From Acholoe squamosa (taxonomy: Eukaryota; Annelida; Polychaeta; Phyllodocida; Polynoidae), in assembly GCA_949317995.1 (NCBI GenBank), contig OX439041.1, positions 5,210,501 through 5,274,500 on the forward strand: a stretch of DNA of 64,000 bases. Direction: 5' to 3'. Below are positions 34,285 through 45,155 of the stretch, piece after piece. The notes beneath the pieces were generated by a model. The model saw only the letters and a list, made by a program, of their open reading frames with translations, ran no database searches and had not been told where the DNA came from. The position numbers and the translations under genes were made by a program. Every line of letters begins with the position of its first letter. Position 1 is the stretch's first letter.

Positions 34285-35633
34285 TGTCATACTAGTAATT
34301 GGCATGATCAAGTTGTCATATGAGAAATATCATAAGACTAGTGGTATATAGTGTAATTATCTCAAGGCTCTTATAAACAGTGTTATTTCCAGTTATCACT
34401 GGTTTATTCAGCTTTAGGTAACATGTAAGAAATATCCATCATACAGTAGTTAGTATGTAGGTAATTTGTACATACAGTAAACATACAGTAATTTATAAAG
34501 TACAATGTTCTGTTCCACTCCACCTGTGAGGTATTAATAATACAGTGTCCAGCATAGTTCTAGGTGGGTTCCCACACCTAGCTCCTGACCTGCTGCTTAG
34601 AGGAATAATGTAATAATGAATAACTTTACCCTCTGGTGGAAGTCTTGAAAGAGATAGCCCCTGGCCACTAATGATAGAAACCAATGCCTGTCTAGCATAG
34701 TTTCACCATAGTGCAGTGGTATAGCAGGTAGCAGGAGATGACTGGAGATGTTACCTCTAGAGCGGTTCTTGGTGATCTGACTTCCTGGAGGTGCAGACAG
34801 GCTATTTGTAGCAAATCTTGGAAAAACACCTCCAGACTGACTGGAGCCAGTAGCATCTGCCTAACTCTACAATTGTTTGAGGGGAGTCTTTCATGTGTCA
34901 CAGGGGGACAAAGGACCCCCATGGATGCCGCTGTGTCCCCCTTTGTCTTGGTCGGTTCTGCATCTTCAAACCCTCATAACTCGGTTGTTTATGCGTTTAT
35001 AACCGCCATTTTGCGCATGCGCGGAGTTGAATGTGCCAAGTTTATAATGCCCGCTGGATAGGCGCGTAACTCCCGCCGGTTTGTCTGTAGAGAACTCGGA
35101 GCTCCATTCAGTCTCCATGGCATAACTTCCTTAATAATGGGAGTTCCGCCTTGATCTTGGGCTCATTCTGACCGTCTAATTATGGGCTTTCCATAAATGC
35201 TTTGATATTTGACCTAGGTTGCTCAGGAGTGACGCTAGAGCGACCGGAAGGTTATGGCGTCATGCTTATGTAACCCATTGTTCAGTCATTAGGGTGCTCA
35301 GACACTCATGACGGCGTCAGCGGTGCTCAGGCACCCGTGACGGCCGGTTGCATTCACTTACAAGTTATTAATTTGTGCATTGGACCATGAGGTCGCACAC
35401 TGAGACCCTTATTCTTATTATATTGTGCAGTGAACCATTAGGTCGGACCCTTTGATGTCATAAACTCTGTCTAACTGACTTGGTTTGGTGTGCAGTGGGG
35501 CATGAACGCTCTTATACAAAGTTTGAGCGCTCTTATAGCTCTTAGAACCAACCTATGTATTAATTTCATAGATATTCTTTGATTAATACAATAATATGTT
35601 AGAATTTATGGAATAATAAAATGGTATATGATA
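34285..35633 (-). repeat. 3' LTR of element C
   Basis: Begins TGTCATACTAG and ends GGTATATGATA on the plus strand; the ends are an imperfect inverted repeat. It is identical in length to 49010-50358, and the sequence inside the LTR is non-coding. Confidence 0.95.
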
Positions 35634-35636
35634 GAA

Positions 35637-35655
35637 TACTCCGTCTCCCCCGAGA
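35637..35655 (-). promoter_or_regulatory. Polypurine tract, element C
   Basis: On the minus strand CGGGGGAGACGGAG lies a few bases before the 3' LTR, the position of the plus-strand primer in LTR retroelements. Confidence 0.55.
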
Positions 35656-36029
35656 GAATGCGAAACTCCGTCATTTCGCCGAGGGAATGTACAATTTATG
35701 CAATTTTTACCTTATTTTGGAGTTATATACTGTTTGTAAGAGGATTTGAAGTAATGGGGAGTGCTTCAAATGCAATTTTTGTGGTAGAGCTTTGTCAGTA
35801 TAAACAATTTTCTCCTGGGTATAAGTACATTTCCGAGTTTCTATATCTTATCATACCTGAGTGTATTTGCTTATGTAACATCAATTATGGGTATAATTTT
35901 CCATTTTTATGTACAACATACAATTTGGCAAATAGTGTGCAATTTTGGCATTCAATGTTCAATTTAGCGTGCAAATTGAACATAAATGACAATTTAGTGT
36001 GCAAATTTACAATTTCGCGTGTAATTGCG

Positions 36030-36190
36030 ATCAATTGACAATTTTAGTATGCAAATATATAATTTCGCGTACATTTGGCAATTTTAGTATGCAAATATAT
36101 AAATTCGCGTACATTTGGCAATTTTAGTGTGCAAATATATAATTTCGCGTACATTTGGCAATTTTAGTATGCCAATATTTGATTCTGCGT
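36030..36190. repeat. 40-bp tandem repeat in element C
   Basis: About four copies of a 40-bp unit (CAATTTTAGTATGCAAATAT..). It lies in the long region between env and the 3' LTR and precedes the 51-bp array with which it shares the CAATTTTAGT word. Confidence 0.8.
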
Positions 36191-36299
36191 TCAATTGATG
36201 GTTTCTGTATGTACATATATAATTTTGCGTACAGCTTGGATACACATAGAAATGTTGATTTCTTAAAAAAAAATCTGGCTTCAGTGTATGAATTGGGTA

Positions 36300-36735
36300 C
36301 AGACATACAGTATAATGTGCAACATACAATTCAAGTGTGTAAATTGGATACAAACTTACGATCTAGTGTGCAAACATACAATTTTAGTGTGCAAATTGGG
36401 TACAAGCGTACAATCTGGTGTGCACTATACAATTTTAGTGTGCAAATTGGGTACAAACGTAAAATCTAGTCTGCAAAATACAATTTTAGTGTGCAAATTG
36501 GGTACAAACATACAATCTAGTTTACACTATACAATTTTAGTGTGCAAATTGGGTACAAACGTACAATCTAGTTTACACTATACAATTTTAGTGTGCAAAT
36601 TGGGTACAAACGTACAATCTAGTCTGCAAAATACAATTTTAGTGTGCAAATTGGGTACAAACGTACAATCTAGTTTACACTATACAATTTTAGTGTGCAA
36701 ATTTGGTACAAACGTACGATCTAGTTTACACTATC
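36300..36735. repeat. 51-bp tandem repeat, open in one + frame
   Basis: About eight copies of a 51-bp unit (ACAATTTTAGTGTGCAAATT..). Because 51 is divisible by three, the + frame from ATG 36288 to 36818 is open and encodes a 17-residue periodic peptide (core ILVCKLGTN). Followed by an oligo-T run. Coding use is doubtful. Confidence 0.85.
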
Positions 36736-37547
36736 CAATTTTTTTTTTTTTTTTTTTTTTGGGATTTGAGACAAATTTTTCCGAGGGCCGGAAAAACAAA
36801 GTACTTTATGTACAATAGGCTTGTTTGTCTCTGAGTTACTCATTGATTTTGCTATATGGGTGTATTAATTGGCAATTTCGGCAGTGGGCCGCTGCTTAAT
36901 TGACTTTTCCCCTAGCCTTTTGAGTATGTGTCCCTGAAAGAGATTATTTGGTGAGTATCTTAAGTAAACATGTTTTATGTCAACAATTTTCTCAACAATT
37001 TTTTTTTTCATTCATTTTTCCAACAATTTTCTTGGATACCTAAAGTGTGTTACTTTAAGTAAACCTTGGTATAGTATACAAGTGCTAGTGGGTACAAAAA
37101 CTGTCTTAGTTATCTACCTGCATTCATGTATATTAATGTTAGATTTGTACAATTTTACAATTTGTAGTTTGCAATTTCGCAATTTTGCGCGTACATGCGC
37201 GCATTAATCATCGATTTTGTGAGAATACCATAGATTTTCATGTTATACATCAACAAGTGGCTGTGTATATATATATATATTTTTTTTTTTTCTAATACTT
37301 TGATAATTTCATTGACAGTGGAGGTGTGTCAGGAGTGAGATGTGAGTCTCCTCCCTGGTGTGCTCATGCAGTGGTGGCACTTGAGGTGTTAGGTGCCAGA
37401 TTCTGGCATGTGTCTGTGTGAGTGCCTAGCTTGGTGTCAGTGGACAGTTCAGGGTGGGGGGTAGGGGGGTGTGTGTGTGTCCATTTAAGGAGTGTGTGGC
37501 TGGTATTGGAGTATCAGTTCCTCTCTGGAACTCACTGCTGTAGCACC

Positions 37548-37832
37548 ATGGCCCATCTACAAGCTCTCTTTGCTTTGCCTGTCCCCCAGGTGATGGAGGT
37601 GGGGAGTCCAGTTAGGGCCCTGGTGGAGGCTAACCAGACCATCCACTATGGTTACATAGTGAGGAATTTCAAGGAGATCATTGAGCATGGTGATGTGTTG
37701 GTCTGTAATTACTCCTGCCACTATTTCTTAGGCTCAGCCTTGCGTCGGGGGGCCACTGTGGCCCTTCTGACTAGGGCCTTGGGTAATATGGGTTTCTGGC
37801 CCATGGACTATAACTTCGGGCCGCGGGAGTGA
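37548..37832 (+). CDS. Antisense ORF in the 3' region of element C, 94 aa
   Basis: The ATG at 37548 has a near-ideal Kozak context (CACCATGG). The protein opens MAHLQALFALPVPQ and is of mixed composition with a predicted globular look (HYGYIVRNFKEIIEHGDVLV). It ends with TGA at 37830-37832, after which the same frame stays open for 64 more codons to 38027, with an acidic SDSDSDS end. It runs opposite to the element's own genes, tail to tail with env, and downstream of the 3' LTR read in reverse. I recognise no family. It could be an antisense accessory gene, a captured host fragment, or a chance ORF. Confidence 0.45.
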   Translation: MAHLQALFALPVPQVMEVGSPVRALVEANQTIHYGYIVRNFKEIIEHGDVLVCNYSCHYFLGSALRRGATVALLTRALGNMGFWPMDYNFGPRE

Positions 37833-38176
37833 GTGCTATGGGGTTATCTGTTGGCGGCATCCCTCCTCGATCTTGCGGCATCCGGGAATCCATCCACGGC
37901 TGCCGAGTATGGACTGGGGATGATGGAGGCCCGGCTCGTTGAGTGGGAACAGGATCACGGCCATATGTATGGCTCGGACTCGGACTCGGACTCTCCCATT
38001 GATGTTGAACCGGAGGATCTGTGGTAGGATCCCGACTGACTGAAACCTAGGGTGTAAAAACCCGCCATCCCAAAGGCCCTTTTCAGGGCCGGCAAATTGT
38101 CCGAAAAGTTCTGAATACTGTCTCTGATGTGTTGTCTCCTGGTGGTGGACTGGGGGCAGCCTAGGCTGTGGGCAGT

Positions 38177-40801
38177 CTAGGCTGTTTCCACAGTCACCGG
38201 GGAGGGCTGGTGGTTTAGAAAATTAGCAATAGTCTGCATGTTTGACCTTGCGGTCTCCTCCTGTTGTTCGTCAATAATTATATCTGTTGTATTTTCCAGT
38301 GCTGTCATGGTCACCGGGCTGGTGCCACAATCATTCTGGAGAAGCATGGAGTAGTACAGTCCTTTGTTTTTAAGGGCTGGTATAGTACTGAACCTAGTGC
38401 GCCAAGGTAGGTGTATCACCTGAGGGAGGTGATAAGCAAATTCTCCTCTCTGTGTTGTTATAACTGCTGGTCCATTCCAGGTAAATATAGCCTTAGGTAG
38501 TGGGAAGGTTTTAACCACTATATCCTTATAGGTAGGGGCAGCTGCTGATTTAATCTCATCAAATTCATGTGGTATTGGCCTCAAGGGTAGCGCGAAGTTT
38601 GAGTCTCCACAATATATTTTAAAATATATTGTGGGATTTGTGCGCTTGGCCACATTTTTCTTGCCACAGTGTGTCTGTGCAAATTTCTTAAGGTACTTCA
38701 TTATTCTGTAGGCTGAGTAGATGGTCAGGGTGAATAATATAGCAATTATCAGGGTGTGGGTTTCCTGAATTGTGAGGAAAGGGGTGTGGGTTTCCTCTGT
38801 AGGGGTTAATTTGGTAGGATTCTTATCTGGGAGCAATTTGTGTAGGGGCAGCTCGGTGACTAGTCTGAATGCTTTGGCTGTAGGCAGGTAGGCTACAGTC
38901 CCTCCTAGTCTGTATAATTTGAGTAGTATGTATACTATAAAAATGTGAGCTGATATCCCTAGGATGAGTGCTAAGCTTTGGAAGATTGGATGCTCTGTAA
39001 CTCGACGTAGGTATGATTCCTCGTAGCGCGTTTCCATTTCCTTATTAAGGTTGGAGGCATCTTTTAATACTGTTTTGGCAAAGGGCTCTAAATTTAGTTG
39101 AGTAATATCATCCATGATTGGATTTTCCTGTAGTTTTTCTAAGGTTCTAGAAAGGTTTACTACTGGGAAATTTGGAAGATTCTCTCTTTCATCTGGTTTG
39201 GTTTCAGAAATTTTGTTAAGTGCTGCCATGAATGGTAAATTAATTGTCTTGAGAATGTAATGAAGTGATAAGGTTGAGTTACAGGGCAACCTTGTGTTTG
39301 GAAGAGAAAATTCTCCTACACTGATCGTGCACCCACAGGGTACACCTATGATTGAGTAGGACTGGGCTTTTCGAGTTTCAGACGTTTTACCATGGCAGTT
39401 GATAAAGTAATGGGGTTCATTAGTAGTGACCAGATACTCATCTTCAGAAATGGAAATAGCATGGGTGGTAGGTGCTTGCAGTGGTGAAACTGTAAACTCG
39501 CAATGTTCCTTAATCTGTTGAGCCTGGTTAGTAAAAATGGCTACAGGGCATGTAGGCCTGTGTTTATAGATTCTACCATTTACATCTCTGCACACCTTTA
39601 CTGTAGTACCTTCACATGCCTGCATATCTGCTGAGTCCAATTCGATGAATAATGATTCGTCGTAAGATACTGCTAGAAACTCAGTTGTGGTTTGCAACTT
39701 GGTGACTCCTCTGGTGGGGGTCTCCTGTGTGTCTATAGGCATGGGTGATGTAATCATTTGGTACAGTTTGAAGGTTGAGGTGGTAGATTGAATTATAATG
39801 TCCAGATGAATATATATATGGTGAGCTGAGTAAGTGTATGAGGTCAGCTTCTGTGAATAATAGAAATCTAGGTCATTAATTGCGACTTGTGCTCCAGGGT
39901 GTGTAATCCTAAGTTTGTTATTAATGTCAATTAGGTATCTAGCAAGGTCTGAGGGTGGTACTATATCAGGGGTTAGGATCCCTGATGATAGCATCCTCAG
40001 GGCTGCATTTGTCCTTTGCAGTGATTGAACTGTATTCATTCTTGCTGCTATGATAATTAATGCGTCATTTAATACTTGCATTTTCTCCCTTTGAGTTTTC
40101 TCGTGCCTTGAATATGAGTCAAGTGACCTGGACATGTTAGAGGCCCACAGGTTGACGGTGTCACCTATGGTGTTGATTGTGCTGTCTAGTACCTTCTTAT
40201 CTTGGATGTATGCTTTAACAAACTTATCTTGTCTGTCTGTGATCTTTTCAATGAGACTAGCTGCTTCCTGATCCTGTTTAGCAAATTTTCTTAGTATTTC
40301 ATCTATGTTCTTGAGCTGTCCCATTACTTGGTTTACATCTTCTACTGTGGCTAGACCTAGCACACCGCGAAACAGGGGTGCTAGAAAACCCAGTATGGCC
40401 TCTCTTTTGGCCTTGTCCAATGTGTTTATTGGGTTGGATAAGAACAATTTGATGGAGGCTAGTGTTTCATTTATCTCCTTGTCTGCAATTTCCAGCAAGG
40501 TGTCTAGCTCCTTAGCTTGTTGGATAATTTGGCCAGAGGTATGATCTTGTAGAGTAGGAGTGGTCAACTGGAGTATTCTATCCCTTATGGATCCTTGGGT
40601 AACGGGTGCCCGAGGTATCTTGTAGGGGATAGCTAACAACAGTGTTGTGGTTGTATGTCCATTGACCAATGGTTGAGGGCTAGGTTTGAATACTACTCCT
40701 ATGTTTTGTCTCACCACAGGTGTATAACCTGCAGTAAGTGGTTCTATAGTATATAATAACAGCATAGTTAGCAGTATGGGTGAAACTCTCAGTCTCCCCA
40801 T
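38177..40801 (-). CDS. env: Envelope glycoprotein, F-type, element C
   Basis: The open frame extends to 40819, but its first codon there is TTG; the first ATG is at 40801 (MGRLRVSPILL, a signal peptide). About 874 residues. A basic KAKR site at about 130-133 is followed by a hydrophobic Gly-rich segment (AILGFLAPLF) and heptad-like helices, the layout of class I fusion proteins. This order of cleavage site and fusion segment resembles the baculovirus F / errantivirus envelope group. Cys-rich ectodomain, a membrane span near LILGISAHIFIVYILL, and a long C-terminal part with a second hydrophobic stretch (LIIAILFTLTIYSAY). No stop or frameshift seen, although pol of the same element is broken. 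Confidence 0.85.
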   Translation of the reverse strand: MGRLRVSPILLTMLLLYTIEPLTAGYTPVVRQNIGVVFKPSPQPLVNGHTTTTLLLAIPYKIPRAPVTQGSIRDRILQLTTPTLQDHTSGQIIQQAKELDTLLEIADKEINETLASIKLFLSNPINTLDKAKREAILGFLAPLFRGVLGLATVEDVNQVMGQLKNIDEILRKFAKQDQEAASLIEKITDRQDKFVKAYIQDKKVLDSTINTIGDTVNLWASNMSRSLDSYSRHEKTQREKMQVLNDALIIIAARMNTVQSLQRTNAALRMLSSGILTPDIVPPSDLARYLIDINNKLRITHPGAQVAINDLDFYYSQKLTSYTYSAHHIYIHLDIIIQSTTSTFKLYQMITSPMPIDTQETPTRGVTKLQTTTEFLAVSYDESLFIELDSADMQACEGTTVKVCRDVNGRIYKHRPTCPVAIFTNQAQQIKEHCEFTVSPLQAPTTHAISISEDEYLVTTNEPHYFINCHGKTSETRKAQSYSIIGVPCGCTISVGEFSLPNTRLPCNSTLSLHYILKTINLPFMAALNKISETKPDERENLPNFPVVNLSRTLEKLQENPIMDDITQLNLEPFAKTVLKDASNLNKEMETRYEESYLRRVTEHPIFQSLALILGISAHIFIVYILLKLYRLGGTVAYLPTAKAFRLVTELPLHKLLPDKNPTKLTPTEETHTPFLTIQETHTLIIAILFTLTIYSAYRIMKYLKKFAQTHCGKKNVAKRTNPTIYFKIYCGDSNFALPLRPIPHEFDEIKSAAAPTYKDIVVKTFPLPKAIFTWNGPAVITTQRGEFAYHLPQVIHLPWRTRFSTIPALKNKGLYYSMLLQNDCGTSPVTMTALENTTDIIIDEQQEETARSNMQTIANFLNHQPSPVTVETA

Positions 40802-41630
40802 GGTGCTTGTGTAAAGCAAGTTTGCTGTCTAAAGTCTTGTCAAATTTGTAGTGATTTGGTGCTGGTAAAGTCTAAGTGTATGGTGTAACACTTTAAATGA
40901 AGTGGTTCAAACTGTACCTTTGCAAGATTGAGCTGTCTTGGCAATATGTCCGGTGAGTCTATAGAGATTGACCAGTAAATGGTAAGGTCAGGTTGAAGGT
41001 GAAGTAGGTGTGTTCTTTATCCTAGTGCAGTCTCTCCTAATGGAGAAGTGGGCTGGCTAATTCCCAAGTGGGGTCCTGTAGACTTGTGTTCCAGACTGCA
41101 GCTGGATGAAGACTGATGGTGGGCTATGGTCCACAGTGCTTCTTATGTAGCCTACCCTACCCACATCCATTGTGGGCCTGGTATTGTTTCTCTGGAGTCA
41201 TGTACCTAATCTCCAGTGTCTGCAACTGTGGGGTTCTATTGTGTGATCTGTGTACTGGTAATTAGCTCCTCCTGTCATCCAGGACGGCCATTCATGACCG
41301 TCTAGACAGTTGTCTGAGGGTAGCTTATAAGGTCAATTGATCTCTATAGACTGCTGTGTTGGCATAGCGCGCTCTTTCATGTGGGGATTAGGCTTTAGAC
41401 ACTCCATTGTGTTACCCTTACTCTTCTTAGACTTCATGTCTGCTTTACTTGAGGGGTCCCAGTCTTTGACCCTTTCAGAGGCAATAACCTACTGATATAT
41501 TTACAAATTTGATTGGCTTCATATACATATAAGTAATTCATTATCAGTCACACATGTCTTATGTGTGGATGAAGAGAATTTGTAATACATTTTGAAAATC
41601 TTATGTTCTTTTGGTATCTCAATCTTGTTT
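40802..41630 (-). other. Gap between integrase and env, element C
   Basis: About 830 bp without a coding frame separates the integrase stop from the env ATG. A splice acceptor for an env mRNA would be expected here, but I cannot single one out. Confidence 0.5.
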
Positions 41631-43400
41631 CTAATTTCTTGAAACTGTACCACACCTAGACGTCTTTCTTAGTATGTGGTGTGCAGGCCTAGGCTTGATA
41701 GGGCCTATGCCTGTGGTTTCTCTTGTAAGGGTGATATCTTTTTTGTTCCTTACAATTTTGCTGTAGTATTTGGCCTCATGTGGAATAAGCCTGTGTGCAA
41801 ATTCATTGTTTCTGACAGCCACAACCTTTTTCAGTCTGTCTATGTGCACTGGTCTGGCCACCAATAGATTGGTGTCCAAGTTTTTGAGTTTGGCACTTGT
41901 CAAACTAGGTCTATCTACTACAACATATGGTCCCATAAAAAGGGGTTGAAGTTTCTTACACTCTGTGTTGGTCAGGATTCTTGGTATGTTTAGGTACACC
42001 ATGTCGGTGACCTTGATTTCCTGTGGTGTAAGTTTCTTATCATATCTATCTTTCCTTTCCTTTTGTAGCTTGGCGACCCTTTCTATAGCTTTCCTCCTAG
42101 AGGTATCCTGATTTGTTATCATGTTAGCTACATGGTCTGCTACGGTGGATATGTCTCCCTGTATTCCCAGCCCTAAGTCCATTGGGGTGGCTGGGTTCCT
42201 TCCATGGAGTAGGAAGAAAGGGGTGAATCCTGTGGTTTGGGATTCAGTGTTGTTTAATGCAAAGGTTATGGGTTCAATAAATGAATCCCAATTGTTTTGG
42301 TGCTTTGAGCAGAATGCTCTGAGCGCTGTGCCGATGCTAGCATTGAATCTCTCTACAAGCCCATTTGATTGTGGCCTGTATGGTGAGGAGAATTTATGTT
42401 TGATCTTGAGGTGTTTAGTTAGCTTTGTGAACTTTGCACCTGTATAACATGTTCCATTGTCTGTTTGAAGAGTGGCTGGTGTTCCATGATGACAAATTAT
42501 GTTCTTGTAGAACTCTGCTGCCGTTGTTTCAGCTTTTAAGTCAGTAGTAGCCCAAGCTGTTGCATATCTGGTAGCATAATCTATGCAGACTTGTATATGT
42601 TTGTTTCCCCTGGCAGTTGTGGGAAGTGGTCCCACCGCGTCTAGGTTTAGGAACTTCATTGGTGAAGTCATGTACTCTCTCACTGTCATTGGTGTTTTGT
42701 GTGAGTGTACTTGCCTTTTTGCTGTGAGGCATGTGTGGCAGGTTGAAACATATTTTGTTGTGTCTGCTAGCATAGACTTCCAATATACCCTAGGTCGGAG
42801 TGCTGACAGCATCCTACTTGAACCAAGATGGCCGCCCGTAGGTGAGTCATGGAAATACTGTAGTGTACTTGTTACCCATTGCTGTGGTATAACAATTTGA
42901 AGTGGTACAGTATTGGTTTTTCTCCAATTTATGGGGCATATATGGACTAATGTACCATTTACCAAGGTGTATGTCTGGCCTTGGTTGATGATTCTATTTC
43001 CTTGTGCTTTTGGTGCAGGCAAGGTCCCATCCTCAAGATATTGTATGAGGGGCAATAGGTCCTTGTCCTTCCTTTGTTCCAAGCCAAGGTTTGTACCTGA
43101 GATGGATGTGTCGGGAATCTGATCCAGTAGTTGATTTATATCTAGCACATGTTGTTTTATTCTGTCTCTTTCTTTTTCTTTTTCATCGACTATTGGCCTA
43201 TCTTGTGCCTTTTGTTGGGGTGTGTCACTCTTGTTTTGGTGTGTAGGCTCCTTTGGAGGGCCTATTCTCGCCTTGATGGGAGTGGCAACCTTTTTCTTTA
43301 AAGGCACAATTTGCTTTTTGTCATTCTTCTTTGTCTCAGAGTTCTTTGACTTAGTAGATGCAGTGTCTTTTGTGACATTTTTCCTGGCAGGTGGGGTTTG
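41631..43400 (-). CDS. Integrase part of pol, element C
   Basis: HHCC zinc domain (HDSPTGGHLG..CHTCLTAKR), then the DDE core: Asp in NLDAVGPLP, Asp in QTDNGTCY, Glu in GLVERFNA. A C-terminal module with YVVVDRP-type strands and a basic tail follow. The frame is open from about 43400; the first possible start listed at 43307 is GTG and lies inside the protein. Upstream it must be joined to the RT/RNase H frame, from which it is separated by a one-base shift near 43395, in a run of C residues on the coding strand. Confidence 0.85.
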   Translation of the reverse strand, partial: QTPPARKNVTKDTASTKSKNSETKKNDKKQIVPLKKKVATPIKARIGPPKEPTHQNKSDTPQQKAQDRPIVDEKEKERDRIKQHVLDINQLLDQIPDTSISGTNLGLEQRKDKDLLPLIQYLEDGTLPAPKAQGNRIINQGQTYTLVNGTLVHICPINWRKTNTVPLQIVIPQQWVTSTLQYFHDSPTGGHLGSSRMLSALRPRVYWKSMLADTTKYVSTCHTCLTAKRQVHSHKTPMTVREYMTSPMKFLNLDAVGPLPTTARGNKHIQVCIDYATRYATAWATTDLKAETTAAEFYKNIICHHGTPATLQTDNGTCYTGAKFTKLTKHLKIKHKFSSPYRPQSNGLVERFNASIGTALRAFCSKHQNNWDSFIEPITFALNNTESQTTGFTPFFLLHGRNPATPMDLGLGIQGDISTVADHVANMITNQDTSRRKAIERVAKLQKERKDRYDKKLTPQEIKVTDMVYLNIPRILTNTECKKLQPLFMGPYVVVDRPSLTSAKLKNLDTNLLVARPVHIDRLKKVVAVRNNEFAHRLIPHEAKYYSKIVRNKKDITLTRETTGIGPIKPRPAHHILRKTSRCGTVSRN

Positions 43401-44707
43401 GTAGGTTTGTTTCCTGTGACCTCTTTCTCATTTAGAATAGTTTGTGATTGTGTGGGGGGTTTTGGTGTGCCCTCCTGAATCATTTCTCTAGTCTTTGAGC
43501 GTGTGGTCATAGGACACAAATGGTTTGATGTTTCCTCTCCCTGCATCGGTTCAAAGAATCTGACTGATTTGGAAGTTGCTTGAGTGATAGCATATATTGT
43601 GTCTTCTGAATCTTCATCATCTGAGTCAGGTGGGGTGAAGGGTGGCTCCTTAGGAGTTGCCTTCAGCATCTGATTGAGTGATGAGAATTCGATAGGCTCG
43701 AAGTCATTATCTGGAAAGAGTTGTGAGTATTCTCTCTCACAGTGGCAAAACACATAGTGTGTAGATTGCTTCAAGATACCCCTAATGGGTGTCTCTGGCC
43801 TTTCAATGGTGTTGGGTGGATCATCCCTTTTGAATGGTACTTTCTTTGTTACTTTTGCAAACTTGGTTCTACTGGCTGCTCTAACTCTCCTTGGTGGGGG
43901 TGGAGGGTTAGTCATGGGTCCAGAATCTGGGTACTCTCTTCTAGACATAGCATCTGGTGGTGTGTTATCATCACCTTTCACATGTTGGATGGTGAATGAA
44001 AATTGTTGTATGTCTAGAGCCCATCTGGCCCATCTATGTGTGAGTCCTGTATTGGTTAGTAGTGGGATAAGGGCTGCATGGTCTGTGTATAATTGGAAGT
44101 GTCTGGTCTCTAGATAGTGTCTGAAGTGTAATACTCCATACACTACTCCCAGTAGTTCTCTCTCTGTGGTATTGTAATTTCTCTCATGTTTGGAGAGGGT
44201 TCTACCTGCAAAGGCTACTGGTCTTAGCACTCCTTCATTATCTCTCTGTGAGAGTACAGCTCCTAAACTCACATTGGAAGCATCAGTTGCCAAACTGAAC
44301 TCTTTTTCATAGTTTGGATATCTGAGAAGAGCATTGGTACAGAGGGCATGCTTTAATGTTTTGAAAGCATTATCTGCATCCTCTGTCCAGACAAATGCTT
44401 TGAGATGTGTCTGTAGATCATACAATGGTCTAGCAATTTGGGCATAACCTTTGATAAACTTTTTGAAGTATTGGCATAGGCCTGTGAAGGATCGGACATT
44501 TTTGACTGATTTTGGTGTTGGGAAGGTTTTGATTGATTCCACCTTTGTGGGAGATGGTTGCAGTCCCATGGGTGTCACTCTCATTCCCAAGAAGTCTATT
44601 CTGTCTATGAAGTATTCACATTTTGATTTCTTCAGTTTGGCTGTTGAACACATCTTCCAGGTCATGGAAGTGTTGTTCGATTGATGGTGATAATACCAAT
44701 ATGTCAT
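43298..44707 (-). CDS. RT thumb, RNase H and linker, element C (frameshifted)
   Basis: Useful protein starts at about 44660 (KCEYFIDRIDFLGMRV, RT connection), followed by RNase H with SLATDASNVSLGAVL, TERELLGVVYGV and LYTDHAALIPLL, and a Ser/Pro/Lys-rich linker. It is out of frame with the RT palm upstream (44616-45155) and with integrase downstream. A first lesion lies near 44650 and a second near 43395; the frame after the second lesion is out of register. Confidence 0.85.
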   Translation of the reverse strand: MTYWYYHHQSNNTSMTWKMCSTAKLKKSKCEYFIDRIDFLGMRVTPMGLQPSPTKVESIKTFPTPKSVKNVRSFTGLCQYFKKFIKGYAQIARPLYDLQTHLKAFVWTEDADNAFKTLKHALCTNALLRYPNYEKEFSLATDASNVSLGAVLSQRDNEGVLRPVAFAGRTLSKHERNYNTTERELLGVVYGVLHFRHYLETRHFQLYTDHAALIPLLTNTGLTHRWARWALDIQQFSFTIQHVKGDDNTPPDAMSRREYPDSGPMTNPPPPPRRVRAASRTKFAKVTKKVPFKRDDPPNTIERPETPIRGILKQSTHYVFCHCEREYSQLFPDNDFEPIEFSSLNQMLKATPKEPPFTPPDSDDEDSEDTIYAITQATSKSVRFFEPMQGEETSNHLCPMTTRSKTREMIQEGTPKPPTQSQTILNEKEVTGNKPTKPHLPGKMSQKTLHLLSQRTLRQRRMTKSKLCL

Positions 44708-45155
44708 CTAGGTATGGTAGGGCACATTTGTACTTGAGTTTGTTCAGAATTAATGTGACTAGATGGCAGAATCCCGCCGGTGCCGTCGCTAAACCCATCG
44801 GCATCCTTTCATAGACATATTTTTTGTCATTTGCTATGAATGCGGTTTTATGCTGGTCCTCCTGTCTTATAGGAATTTGAAAAAATCCCTGTTGGGCATC
44901 TAGCTTACTGAATACTCTTGGTCTGAGTGACCCTATCATGTCTAGAGTGTCATCGGCTCGGGGTGTAGATAAGGCTTGATTTATCGTGTTCTGGTTCAAA
45001 TAACGAAAATCTGTGACGAGCCTATGGCCTCCTGATGATTTTTGTACTAAAAAGGATCTGGAGGCCCAGGGGCCCTCAGCACATTCTCTCAGAATGCCCT
45101 GTTGTACTAGCCTTTCACACTCTTCCCCTATTGCGGCCTGTTTTTCTGGTGTTTT
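44616..45155 (-). CDS. RT palm and fingers, element C
   Basis: Reverse transcriptase fingers and palm: VTDFRYLNQNT, SKLDAQQGFFQIP, MPMGLATAPAGF and the catalytic PYLDDILVL. It is in the same frame as the protease segment but separated from it by TAG at 45156-45158. It loses frame near 44650, just after the catalytic motif, so a full RT cannot be made from this copy. Confidence 0.85.
   Translation of the reverse strand, partial: KTPEKQAAIGEECERLVQQGILRECAEGPWASRSFLVQKSSGGHRLVTDFRYLNQNTINQALSTPRADDTLDMIGSLRPRVFSKLDAQQGFFQIPIRQEDQHKTAFIANDKKYVYERMPMGLATAPAGFCHLVTLILNKLKYKCALPYLDDILVLSPSIEQHFHDLEDVFNSQTEEIKM

Noticed and set aside
34738..35061. 107-codon ORF in the LTR of element C, repeated at 49463-49786
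   Set aside because: Present in both copies only because it lies in the LTR; no protein features and LTR differences change it freely.
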